Below are positions 8,794 through 16,559 of a stretch of 64,000 bases of DNA, piece by piece. The first letter of the stretch is position 1. The number at the start of each line of letters is the position of its first letter. The notes under the pieces are model-generated. The model made no database searches. It was not told the origin of the DNA and saw only the letters and a list, made by a program, of their open reading frames with translations. The position numbers and the translations under genes were made by a program. The DNA comes from Bdellovibrionales bacterium (GTDB lineage: Bacteria; Bdellovibrionota; UBA1018), in the NCBI GenBank assembly GCA_018266355.1, contig JAFEAP010000014.1:110768-174767 (forward strand). The letters run 5' to 3'.

Positions 8794-9263
8794 GCGAAGG
8801 CGGGTTCCTCTACCGTCGTTTCTGGACTCCGCTCCTCGGCCAACTCCGTCAGGGCACTTCGCCCGATCGGCTCGCGTGGAGCGTCGCCGCCGGGGCGACG
8901 ATCTCGACCTTTCCGATCCTCGGGGCGACGACCCCGCTCTGCGCCCTCGTCGGAATCGGATTCAAGCTGAATCACGTCGTGCTCCAGGCCGCGAACTACC
9001 TCGCCGCCCCGGCCCAGCTCGCCGCGATTCCCCTGCTCGTGAGAGTCGGCGAAAACGTCTTCGGCCTCCCTCACATCACCTTCGACCCGATCCGCCTCGG
9101 CAACGAACTGCGGACGGCGCCCGGCCTCTTTTTTCAGACCTACGGGGCGTCGGCGCTTTCGGCGATCGCCGTTTGGCTCGTCGTCGCTCCGTTCGCGCTC
9201 TTCGGCGTCCGCGCGCTCTTCATCCCGATCCTGCGCCGAAAACTGAGGGAGCCGACCGTATGA
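8790..9263 (+). CDS. DUF2062 family membrane protein
   Basis: About 157 residues, beginning MSEGGFLYRRFWTPLLGQL. The ATG at 8790 overlaps the preceding TGA, which identifies the start although the frame is open upstream. Typical DUF2062 features are visible: a basic amphipathic N-terminus, then SPDRLAWSVAAGATISTFPILGATTPLCALVG, and two further membrane segments. The family is uncharacterised and often linked to lipid or glycan genes. Its stop overlaps the start of the next gene by 4 bases. Confidence 0.83.
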   Translation: MSEGGFLYRRFWTPLLGQLRQGTSPDRLAWSVAAGATISTFPILGATTPLCALVGIGFKLNHVVLQAANYLAAPAQLAAIPLLVRVGENVFGLPHITFDPIRLGNELRTAPGLFFQTYGASALSAIAVWLVVAPFALFGVRALFIPILRRKLREPTV

Positions 9264-10051
9264 GCCTCCTCTCCCTCGCCGGAATCGTCGCGTTCGCCGC
9301 CGTCCTCCTTTTTTCCGCGGCCTGGGCGTTCGCGCGGCGGATCGACAACTATTCGATCGTCGACGCGCTCTGGTCGCTCTCTTTCGGACTCTTCGCCGTC
9401 CCGATCGCGGCGCTTGCGCCGGGCGATCCCGCGCGCCGAGCGGTATACGCCGGGATGTGGCTGGTTTGGAGTTTGCGGCTCGGCCTTTTCCTCAGCCGCC
9501 GGATCTTTTCCCACCTCGACGAGGAAGACCGCCGGTACCGGAAGCTCCGCGAGGAGTACGGCGCTCGCGTCGCATTCCGCTTCTTCCTTTTCTTCTTCTA
9601 TCAGGCCGTCTCGGTCGTCCTCCTTCTCGGTCCCGTCTTCGTCGTGAGCCGCGACTCGCACGCCGGGTTCGGCGCGCTCGAAATCGCGGGAATCGTCGCT
9701 TGGGTCGTCGGAGTGATCGGCGAAGCGACGGCCGACGCCCAGATGAACGCCTTTCGCGCCGATCCCGCGAACCGCGGCGGAGTCTGCGAACGCGGACTAT
9801 GGCGGTACTCTCGCCACCCGAATTACTTCTTCGAGTGCGTGACCTGGCTCGGGTACGCGCTCTTCGCGCTCGCTTCGCCGGGCGGGGCTTGGACGCTTTA
9901 CGCTCCGGCCATCCTCTGGACGCTCATCCTATTCGTGACCGGCGTCCCGATGGCGGAGAAGACCTCGCTGCGCACGCGCGGCGAAAAGTACCGCGCCTAT
10001 CAGCGAACGACGAGCGTGCTCGTTCCCTGGTTCAAGAAATCCGCGCGCTGA
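9260..10051 (+). CDS. DUF1295 family membrane protein (steroid-reductase-like)
   Basis: 263 residues, starting MSLLSLAGIVAFAAVLL at the ATG that overlaps the upstream stop. It has about six membrane segments and the C-terminal family hallmark GLWRYSRHPNYFFECVTWLGYALF (near 180-203), followed by EKTSLRTRGEKYRAYQRTTSVLVPWF. DUF1295 resembles 3-oxo-5-alpha-steroid 4-dehydrogenases and isoprenylcysteine methyltransferases, so it may reduce a double bond in a lipid. It is the last gene of the operon. Its 3' end overlaps the convergent dus gene by 52 bases. Confidence 0.9.
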   Translation: MSLLSLAGIVAFAAVLLFSAAWAFARRIDNYSIVDALWSLSFGLFAVPIAALAPGDPARRAVYAGMWLVWSLRLGLFLSRRIFSHLDEEDRRYRKLREEYGARVAFRFFLFFFYQAVSVVLLLGPVFVVSRDSHAGFGALEIAGIVAWVVGVIGEATADAQMNAFRADPANRGGVCERGLWRYSRHPNYFFECVTWLGYALFALASPGGAWTLYAPAILWTLILFVTGVPMAEKTSLRTRGEKYRAYQRTTSVLVPWFKKSAR

Positions 10052-11136
10052 CTCGGGACCGCGAGCCCGGGCAGGACGAGGCCCGGGGATTCGTCCGGAA
10101 GCGCGGCGAAGAGGTCCGCGAGGGACTCCGTGCGTTTCACCCGCCCGAACCAAGGCGTCCGGAAGGTCGCCTCGGAATACCGGAGCCACTGCTTCACGCG
10201 GCGGGTGCAGTAACGACCGTCGGCGGTGTCTCGGTCCGAGAAGCGGGCCGAGAGCACGGCGAATCGCTCGAGGTGCGGCAGCCAGGCCGAGAGATCGTCC
10301 GGCGCAGGAAGGTCCGCCTCCGGCGCGAGTCCGAGAGCCTGCGAGATCCGGTGGCCGAGCCACGGATCGGCGAGCGCCGATCGACCGATCATGAAATGCT
10401 CGGCGCCGGTGATCTCGCGGCAGCGTCGGAAGTCCTCGACCCGCCAGATATCGCCGTTCGCGACGACGGGAACCGAGACGCCTTCCTTCGCGCGCGCGAT
10501 CCATTCCCAATAAACCGGCGGCTGGTATCCGTTCGTCTTCGTGCGCGCATGGATCGCGATCCAACTCGCGCCCCCCGCTTCGGCTCGCTTCGCGTTCTCG
10601 ACGACGACCGAAGGATCGTCCCATCCGAGGCGGAGTTTCGCCGATACCGGCAAGTGCGCGGGCACGGCGTCGCGGACGGCGCGCACGATCGCCTCGAGGC
10701 GCTCGGGATATTTCAGCAGGGTCGCCCCGCCGTCGTTCCGGTTCACGGTCGGCGCGGGACAACCGAAGTTCAAGTCGATCCCGGGCGCGCCGAGACTCAC
10801 CGCCGCGAGCGCGGAACGGGCCACGCGTTCGGGGTGCCCGCCGAGGAGTTGGGGTTGGACGGGAATGCCCGTTTCGGTTCGGAAGCCCCGGGCGCATTCG
10901 GGGATGTCGTTCCGAAAGACGCGCTTCGGGAGCACCGTCTGCGAGACCCGGATGAATTCGCTCACGAGGTGGGTGAAACCGCCGATCTCGGTCAGCATCG
11001 CGCGCATCGGGGCGTCGGTGATGCCCTCCATCGGGGCCAGAATCACGGCCGGTCGGCCGCGGACGATGCCGAAGGGGGGCTCGGATCCCCCTAAAGTCGA
11101 GCTTGCACCGATTTGGCTAAGTCCCTTAGGTTCCAC
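10000..11136 (-). CDS. tRNA-dihydrouridine synthase
   Basis: 378 residues. An FMN-dependent TIM-barrel enzyme that reduces uridine to dihydrouridine in tRNA. Visible are VILAPMEGITDAPMR near 31-45, the active-site loop LNFGCPAPTVNRNDGGA with catalytic Cys126, and SAKLRLGW near 155. The spacing resembles DusC-type proteins, but the subclass (DusA, B or C) is not certain. The start is a GTG at 11136; a GTG closer to VILAPMEG is also possible because no good Shine-Dalgarno marks either. It is divergent from mnmA, another tRNA-modifying enzyme, and convergent with the lipid operon. Confidence 0.93.
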   Translation of the reverse strand: MEPKGLSQIGASSTLGGSEPPFGIVRGRPAVILAPMEGITDAPMRAMLTEIGGFTHLVSEFIRVSQTVLPKRVFRNDIPECARGFRTETGIPVQPQLLGGHPERVARSALAAVSLGAPGIDLNFGCPAPTVNRNDGGATLLKYPERLEAIVRAVRDAVPAHLPVSAKLRLGWDDPSVVVENAKRAEAGGASWIAIHARTKTNGYQPPVYWEWIARAKEGVSVPVVANGDIWRVEDFRRCREITGAEHFMIGRSALADPWLGHRISQALGLAPEADLPAPDDLSAWLPHLERFAVLSARFSDRDTADGRYCTRRVKQWLRYSEATFRTPWFGRVKRTESLADLFAALPDESPGLVLPGLAVPSQRADFLNQGTSTLVVR

Positions 11137-11199
11137 GCGAATCGGGGGTACCCGAAGGCCTTCCCGAGGGCAAGAAATTACGCTATGCCTTGCGTCAGA

Positions 11200-12387
11200 A
11201 TGATCGGGAACACCCTGAAGGCGAATTCCTCCACGACCGTGGTCGTCGGCATGTCCGGCGGCGTGGATTCGTCCGTGACGGCGGCCCTCCTGCGCGAGGC
11301 CGGATACCGGGTGATCGGTCTATTCATGAAGAACTGGGAAGAGAAGGATGCAAGCGGCGTCTGCCAATCGAAGCGCGACTTCGACGACGTGACCGCGGTT
11401 TGTCGCCGGCTCGATATCCCCTACTACTCCGTCGAGTTCGTTCAGGAATACTTCGACCGCGTCTTCCGCTCCTTCCTCCGCGAGTATGAAGCGGGCTACA
11501 CGCCGAATCCGGACATCCTCTGCAACCGCGAGATCAAGTTCGACGCCTTCTTCGAGAAGGCGATGGACTTCGGCGCGGACCGGCTCGCGACCGGCCATTA
11601 CGCCCGGACCGAAATCCGGAACGGCGTGCCGGTCCTCCTCAAAGGGCTCGATCCGGGGAAGGACCAGAGCTACTTCCTCCACGCGATCGCGGGCGAACGC
11701 CTCCGCCGCGTGATGTTTCCGATCGGAGAACTCCCGAAATCCGAAGTGCGGCGACTCGCCGCCGAGTACGACCTCGCGACGAAAGCGAAGAAGGATTCGA
11801 CCGGGATCTGTTTCATCGGCGAGCGGAATTTCCAGCCGTTCCTCGCGCGGTACCTGAAGGGCGCGACCGGTCCGTTTCTCACCCTGAGCGGAGAGCGCGT
11901 CGGCACCCACCCGGGCGCCCAATTCTTCACGCTCGGGCAGCGCAAGGGCCTGGGCCTAGGCGGCGAAGGCGAACCGTGGTTCGTCGTCGCGAAGGATCCG
12001 CGGAAGAACGTCGTCTTCGTCGAGCGCGGAGAGCATCACCCGGCTCTCTTCACCGACGAACTCGTCGCCGAAGACCTCACCTGGATCGGCGGCCGCGCGC
12101 CGGCGTCCCTCGACGCCGATTTCGTCTGCCGCGCGAAGGTCCGCTATCGCCAGTCCGACCAGGACTGCCGCCTCGAACTCGAGGACGACGGTTTCGGAGG
12201 CGTTCGCGCGCGCGTGCGTTTCGATCGCCCGCAGCGTTCGATCACCCCCGGCCAGTCGGTCGTATTCTATTCCGGCGACGTCTGCCTCGGCGGCGGCGTC
12301 ATCCGAGGGCTCGGCGAGAACTTCCTCGCCCGCGGCTATTCGGCGGGCGATCTCCGCGGGATCGAAGCCGCGGCACGCCCCGTTTAA
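11200..12387 (+). CDS. mnmA: tRNA-specific 2-thiouridylase MnmA
   Basis: 395 residues. MnmA uses ATP and a persulfide relay to thiolate U34 of Lys, Glu and Gln tRNAs. It has the PP-loop SGGVDSS (19-25), the catalytic Cys108 in NPDILCNREIKF and the second Cys204 in DSTGICFIGERNF. The frame is open further upstream. ATG 11200 is preferred because a weak promoter (TTCCCG 11161, 17-base spacer, TATGCC 11184) ends 10 bases before it; ATG 11185 (MPCVRM) is the alternative. No Shine-Dalgarno is evident for either. Length agrees with the family. Confidence 0.96.
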   Translation: MIGNTLKANSSTTVVVGMSGGVDSSVTAALLREAGYRVIGLFMKNWEEKDASGVCQSKRDFDDVTAVCRRLDIPYYSVEFVQEYFDRVFRSFLREYEAGYTPNPDILCNREIKFDAFFEKAMDFGADRLATGHYARTEIRNGVPVLLKGLDPGKDQSYFLHAIAGERLRRVMFPIGELPKSEVRRLAAEYDLATKAKKDSTGICFIGERNFQPFLARYLKGATGPFLTLSGERVGTHPGAQFFTLGQRKGLGLGGEGEPWFVVAKDPRKNVVFVERGEHHPALFTDELVAEDLTWIGGRAPASLDADFVCRAKVRYRQSDQDCRLELEDDGFGGVRARVRFDRPQRSITPGQSVVFYSGDVCLGGGVIRGLGENFLARGYSAGDLRGIEAAARPV

Positions 12388-12568
12388 GACCGGGGCACTT
12401 CGGGTGTGGCGTTCCGGCCCGCGCTTCGCTCGCAGCCCTAGGTCACCTTCGACCTTCCGCCGCGAATCTCGAAGGATTCCGCGGACCGCGAGTTGGCCGA
12501 GCGGTTGCAATTCGAAGATGCATGGAAGAGCTCTCGATCGAGCCCGCTCGCCGCCGAAAGGAATCCGC

Positions 12569-12823
12569 ATGACCCGCCTCATGGACAGCATCGCCGAAAA
12601 CCTCCGCAAAGCCTTCCCGCGGATGCCGATGTCCCTCTTCGATCATCAGAAGGAAGTCCTCTCGCTCGCTTACCTGAGGAAGGCCCAGAAGTACTTCGAC
12701 TTCGCCGCGATGTACCCGGTCGAACCGGGACTGGCGACCGGAGAGATCCTCCACGGCGGATTCCGCCGGGTTCACTCGCCGGAGGGGAACCCGGACCTTA
12801 CGGAAAATAACGCGCTAAATTAA
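12569..12823 (+). CDS. Hypothetical protein, 84 residues
   Basis: A short basic-then-acidic protein, MTRLMDSIAENLRKAFPR at the N-terminus and NPDLTENNALN at the end. The frame extends upstream, but that part is arginine-rich in the way non-coding frames are here, and AAAGGAA sits about 7 bases before the ATG at 12569, so this start is chosen. No signal peptide, membrane segment or known domain is seen. The 181 bases between mnmA and this gene hold no convincing gene or terminator. No function can be proposed. Confidence 0.55.
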   Translation: MTRLMDSIAENLRKAFPRMPMSLFDHQKEVLSLAYLRKAQKYFDFAAMYPVEPGLATGEILHGGFRRVHSPEGNPDLTENNALN

Positions 12824-12849
12824 TCCAAACGCTCCATTACCTTTGAACG

Positions 12850-13458
12850 ATGGAATCCCCGCTCCTTCTTCCCCGTCCCCATCGCATCCTCGTCGTGGGC
12901 ACGAGCGGGACCGGAAAATCGACTCTCGCCGGGAAGCTTTCGCTCGGCCTCGGAATCCGCGACGTCGAACTCGACGACTTGTACTGGAACGCGAACTGGG
13001 TGCCGTCGACGAACGAAGTCTTCGTCGAAAAGGTCCGGCGCGTGATCGAGGAAAACGAGACGTGGGTCATCCACGGAAACTACGGTCAGTCCCGTCCGCT
13101 CACTTGGCCGCGGGCGACCGCGCTCATTTGGCTCGACTACTCGTTTCCGCTTACCTTCGCGCGCGCGACTCGGCGGACGGCCCTGCGGTGGCTTCGACGC
13201 GAAGAGCTTTGGAGCGCGAGGAACCGCGAAAGCCTCCGGAAGACGCTCTTCACGAAAGACTCGATCCTTTGGTGGGTGATCCAGACGTGGGGACGCCGGC
13301 GACGCGAACTGCCCGCGCTTCTCGCGCGTCCTGAATACGCGCATTTGAAAGTTTACCGGTTTCGAACCCCCGCCGAAACGGAGGCGTTCCTCGCGGAGAA
13401 CCTCCCCGATCCGAAGCTTACTTCGCCCCGATCGAGTAAAGCTGGATCCGGAAGGTAA
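12850..13458 (+). CDS. P-loop nucleotide kinase, FlaR/adenylate-kinase-like
   Basis: 202 residues with Walker A GTSGTGKST (17-25) and the downstream motif VELDDLYWNANWVP, which with WVIHGNY and ALIWLDYSFPLTFARATRRT marks the 'DNA topology modulation protein FlaR'-type adenylate kinase-like family. These are small P-loop kinases of uncertain substrate. No Shine-Dalgarno is evident before the ATG. The 3' end overlaps the convergent FKBP gene by 41 bases. It does not appear to be in an operon. Confidence 0.85.
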   Translation: MESPLLLPRPHRILVVGTSGTGKSTLAGKLSLGLGIRDVELDDLYWNANWVPSTNEVFVEKVRRVIEENETWVIHGNYGQSRPLTWPRATALIWLDYSFPLTFARATRRTALRWLRREELWSARNRESLRKTLFTKDSILWWVIQTWGRRRRELPALLARPEYAHLKVYRFRTPAETEAFLAENLPDPKLTSPRSSKAGSGR

Positions 13459-13900
13459 GCGCCGCGCCGCCTTTGATATCCGTTCCGGCGCCCCGGTCCC
13501 CGTAGGCCGTGTCCGAGGGGCAGCTCACTTTGTAGAGCGAACCGACGCTCATCAGCGGGATCGCGGTTTTCCAACACGCGATCAGCTTGTCGAGCGGGAA
13601 CGTCGCGAGCTCGTCTTCGGTGATCGTCGTTTCGACGAGTTTCCCTTCGCGGTCCGTGAGGTAATAGCCGACGGTGACCGTATCGGTAACCTTCGGATGC
13701 GCGCCGGTTCCCTCGAAGATCGGTCGGACGATCACGCCGCCGTCGACCACGCGCGCGTCCTTCTCGGTCGCCATCCCGTCGAGGTACGCCTTCGAAAGGC
13801 ACTTTTCCTTCTCGAGGTCGGTGCCCGTGCAGTCCGTTCCGGCCCGAACCGAAGTCATCGTCACCAGGCCCGCTAAGATGGCAAACGCGAAAATCCGCAT
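13418..13900 (-). CDS. Secreted FKBP-type peptidyl-prolyl isomerase-like protein
   Basis: 160 residues with a signal peptide (MRIFAFAILAGLVTMTSVRA). The rest fits the FKBP fold: VTDTVTVGYYLTDREGKLVETT, FPLDKLIACWKTAIPLMSVGSLYKVSCPSDTAYGDRGAG, then a closing strand ALTFRIQLYSI. FKBPs catalyse cis-trans isomerisation of prolyl bonds and help fold periplasmic proteins. Several canonical active-site aromatics are altered (IACWKTAI in place of the usual I-x-GW), so activity is uncertain. A GGGGAG Shine-Dalgarno precedes the ATG. Confidence 0.85.
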   Translation of the reverse strand: MRIFAFAILAGLVTMTSVRAGTDCTGTDLEKEKCLSKAYLDGMATEKDARVVDGGVIVRPIFEGTGAHPKVTDTVTVGYYLTDREGKLVETTITEDELATFPLDKLIACWKTAIPLMSVGSLYKVSCPSDTAYGDRGAGTDIKGGAALTFRIQLYSIGAK

Positions 13901-14068
13901 ATTTTACTCCCCGTGGTTTAAACGTTCGTTCCTACTTGGCGCGATTTCACTCGGGATTCAAGGCCGACCGCGCGATCGGGTCTTTCCAGACACGTCTTAC
14001 GCCGTTCCACGATCAGGCGTAAACTTTTTCTTAGGGTTCAGTCGTCGGTTCGTACTCGGGGGAGTTCT

Positions 14069-15343
14069 ATGAATACGGCCTTTCGCGCGGTTTCGGGCGC
14101 GGGTAGAAACCTTTTATTCGGAGTGTCGCTCGCGATGAGCCTCTCCGGTTGCTACGACTTGATGCCGAAAACGAGCGACGCGACGCTCGCGAGTTACGGC
14201 CAGACCGTCGACCAGTCGGCCTGCGGAACGACTCCGATCGGCGTGTATAAGTCGCAGGTCTATCCTTACCTTCGAACGAACTGCATGGATTGCCACTCGA
14301 GCATGGCGCCGGCTTTCGCGGGCAGCGACTCGACGGCATCCTACGCGACGGCGAAGCCGTATCTGAACGCGGCCAGCCCGTCCCAGTCGGTGCTCTACTC
14401 GCGCGCGAACGACGGCCACTGCGGAAGCTCCGTTTGCCAAAAGAGCGGCACGGATTTCAACTCGGGCATGCAGGCCTGGGGAGCCGCGGAAACGAATCCG
14501 CCGGCGAATTGCGCCTCGTCGGGCGACCCGAACGGGATCGCGAACGCCGGCGTCGTTCTCCTGATCAACGGTCACTCGCTCCAGCAAGTGCTCTCCGCCG
14601 CCCAAGATGCCGGAATGTGCTCGAAGTACCAAGCGGCCTTCATCCAAAACGGCACGGCCGTCGTGCCTCCGAAAGACCTGAAGGTCGCGCTTTCCGGGGC
14701 CTCCGTCTATTCGGACGCGAACTGCAAAAACGCCGCGACGAACGTCACGATCTACGGTCCGAACAGCGGCGCGGGCGCCTCCGGTAGCCCTTATCAGTAC
14801 TTCTACGTTCTCGAGCCGTCGGTGGGCGACCGGACGCTCGTCGGAACGATTTCCGGCTATGCCGTCGGATTCACGGTGCAGCTCTCGATCATCGCCGCCA
14901 ATCCCGGCCCCGGAAGCTCGCCCACGCCATCGCCTTCCCCGAGCGCCCTGCCGAGCCCCGCGCCGAGCGTGAAACCGTCTTCGGCGCCGAGCCCGATGCC
15001 GAGCGCCGCGCCTTCACCGGCGCCCACGCCGTGCGTCCTGCTCCAGCGCCAAACGGCGTATAGCCAAACCGTCTGGCCGCTCGCCAAGACGAACTGCGCG
15101 GGTTGCCACGCGAACGGAAGTCGTCCGCAGTTCGCGAACGCGACGCTGGCCACGGCCTACTCCGTCGCGATCGGCCTCGTGAACACCACGACGCCGACCT
15201 CGTCGAGACTCTACCTGAAATCGAAAGACGGTCACTGCGGAGCGTGCACGGCGACGAACGGCGCGAACTTCCTCACGCAGATGAACCTTTGGTTCCCGGC
15301 AGAGACGACGAACAACTGCAGCGCGCTCACGACGCCGCATTGA
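14069..15343 (+). CDS. Lipoprotein with two c-type haem motifs and internal duplication
   Basis: 424 residues. A signal peptide ends in a lipobox (SLSGC, Cys28), so membrane anchoring is predicted. Two homologous modules each carry one CxxCH motif (CMDCH at 72-76 and CAGCH at 343-347) followed about 40 residues later by DGHCG and another Cys. Between them lie a unique middle domain and a linker of about 50 residues made almost wholly of Pro, Ser and Ala. The modules look like small mono-haem cytochrome c domains, suggesting extracytoplasmic electron transfer. A GGGGGAG Shine-Dalgarno supports the start. No named family is recognised. Confidence 0.8.
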   Translation: MNTAFRAVSGAGRNLLFGVSLAMSLSGCYDLMPKTSDATLASYGQTVDQSACGTTPIGVYKSQVYPYLRTNCMDCHSSMAPAFAGSDSTASYATAKPYLNAASPSQSVLYSRANDGHCGSSVCQKSGTDFNSGMQAWGAAETNPPANCASSGDPNGIANAGVVLLINGHSLQQVLSAAQDAGMCSKYQAAFIQNGTAVVPPKDLKVALSGASVYSDANCKNAATNVTIYGPNSGAGASGSPYQYFYVLEPSVGDRTLVGTISGYAVGFTVQLSIIAANPGPGSSPTPSPSPSALPSPAPSVKPSSAPSPMPSAAPSPAPTPCVLLQRQTAYSQTVWPLAKTNCAGCHANGSRPQFANATLATAYSVAIGLVNTTTPTSSRLYLKSKDGHCGACTATNGANFLTQMNLWFPAETTNNCSALTTPH

Positions 15344-15355
15344 TCGGGCCTCTCG

Positions 15356-15739
15356 TTACTTCGGTTTCCCGACCATCCAATCGCTGTCCCGGCAAACCGG
15401 AGACGGTTTCGGTGCGAAGCAGTCCACGAGTCCGCCCGCCGGTACGTCTGGCTTCTTAGACTTCAGGGAGACGATACGCGTAAGGTGCGCCTTCACGGCG
15501 AGGAGGTCGCCGTGATTTTTCACGTGGAGGCAATACTCCTTCTCGCCTTCCTTTCCGCGACTGCGCGAATCCGCCCTTATGAGGTCCGGGTTCGCTTTCA
15601 AATAATTCTCGAGCTGTTCGATCTGGTGCGTGTCTGGGCCGCAGCAGAGGCTGCCGAATCCGACGACGTAGTCGCAGATCCGGGCCGGGCCGGCGTGACT
15701 CTTCGAGAAGGCGAGCAGAACGGCGATCACGGAGATCAT
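15356..15739 (-). CDS. Secreted hypothetical protein, 127 residues
   Basis: The chosen start gives a signal peptide MISVIAVLLAFSKSHA followed by a small Cys-containing protein (about six cysteines, e.g. ICDYVVGFGSLCCG, EYCLHV, DCFAPK, PVCRDSDW). The frame is open upstream, but that extension is arginine-rich and lacks a signal peptide. The segment HQIEQLENYLKANPDLIRADSRSRGKEGEKEYCLHV looks like a compact helical domain. It is convergent with the haem-motif lipoprotein gene. Probably periplasmic with disulfides; no family recognised. Confidence 0.65.
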   Translation of the reverse strand: MISVIAVLLAFSKSHAGPARICDYVVGFGSLCCGPDTHQIEQLENYLKANPDLIRADSRSRGKEGEKEYCLHVKNHGDLLAVKAHLTRIVSLKSKKPDVPAGGLVDCFAPKPSPVCRDSDWMVGKPK

Positions 15740-15795
15740 GGAAAAATCATGACATGAGCTTCCTGGGTCGCAAAGGCGTTTCGGGCGAGCCGAGT

Positions 15796-16557
15796 CTAAC
15801 CCTCGATCGAGAGCAACGCGCGTAAGCAAGTCGCCGCGTTCGCCGCGGCTGCGTCGAGGCATTTCCGAAAATCACTCTCGATCGAACCGTCCGGCGAAAG
15901 GCGGTCCGAGACGGTCTTCACGACGAGAAACGGAAGCCCGAGCCGTTCGGCCGCGTGGGCGACGCCCGCGGCCTCCATGTCGACGAGAAGCGCCTCGGGG
16001 TGAAGGAGCGCGATTTCCCGTTTCCGTTTCACGGTACCGACGAACTCGTTCCCGGAAAGAATCACGCCCCGGTGATACGGCCGGTCCTCGCGGTGTACGG
16101 TCGCGAACCACTCGAGCAGCTCGGCGCCCGACATCCGCAGCGGCGGGTGCCGTCCGACGTCGTCCGCGGCGAGGACGTACTTTCCCGACGGCATGTGGGC
16201 GTTCCCGAAGTCGAGCGAAGAGAACGAATCGTGCTGGAAGACTCCGTCGGAGACGACGACGTCGCCGATCGCGAGCTTCGTCGAGACCGCGCCGCCGACG
16301 CCGAAGAGCAGGATCGCGTCGAACGCGAGCGACTCGGCTAGGAGGGTGACCGCGATCCCGGCGTTCACCGGACCGATGCCCGAGCGGGCGAGGGTCACGG
16401 TCCTCTCCCCGACCGCAAATTTGCGATACGGGACGCGCGTGCGGCGCCCCGCCTCGCCCGTCTCGACGGGGAAGCCCGAAAGGACCTCGAGAACCGCGCG
16501 CTCCTCTTCCTCCATCGCGACGACGACGAGGAGGTCTCTAGTCCCGAGTTCCTTCAT
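15796..16557 (-). CDS. Nucleosidase / purine nucleoside phosphorylase-type hydrolase (MTAN-like)
   Basis: 253 residues of the PNP/UDP phosphorylase superfamily. Landmarks are LLVVVAMEEEERAVLEVL at the N-terminus, VTLARSGIGPVNAGIAVTLL near 53-72, FGVGGAVS near 82 and the active-site segment LLVDMEAAGVAHAAERLGLPFLVVKTVSDR near 190-219, which includes the Met-Glu pair and catalytic Asp of 5'-methylthioadenosine/S-adenosylhomocysteine nucleosidases. It could equally be a futalosine or other nucleoside hydrolase. The ATG lies 2 bases after the stop of the upstream oxidase gene, so they form an operon. The long frame upstream is a shadow of that gene. Confidence 0.86.
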   Translation of the reverse strand: MKELGTRDLLVVVAMEEEERAVLEVLSGFPVETGEAGRRTRVPYRKFAVGERTVTLARSGIGPVNAGIAVTLLAESLAFDAILLFGVGGAVSTKLAIGDVVVSDGVFQHDSFSSLDFGNAHMPSGKYVLAADDVGRHPPLRMSGAELLEWFATVHREDRPYHRGVILSGNEFVGTVKRKREIALLHPEALLVDMEAAGVAHAAERLGLPFLVVKTVSDRLSPDGSIESDFRKCLDAAAANAATCLRALLSIEG

Positions 16558-16559
16558 GT

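Noticed and set aside
12490..12515. Stretch resembling the 5' part of a serine tRNA (GTTGGCCGAGCGGTTG)
   Set aside because: The rest does not fold as a tRNA: no anticodon stem, T-loop GTTCGAATC or acceptor pairing follows, so it is chance similarity.
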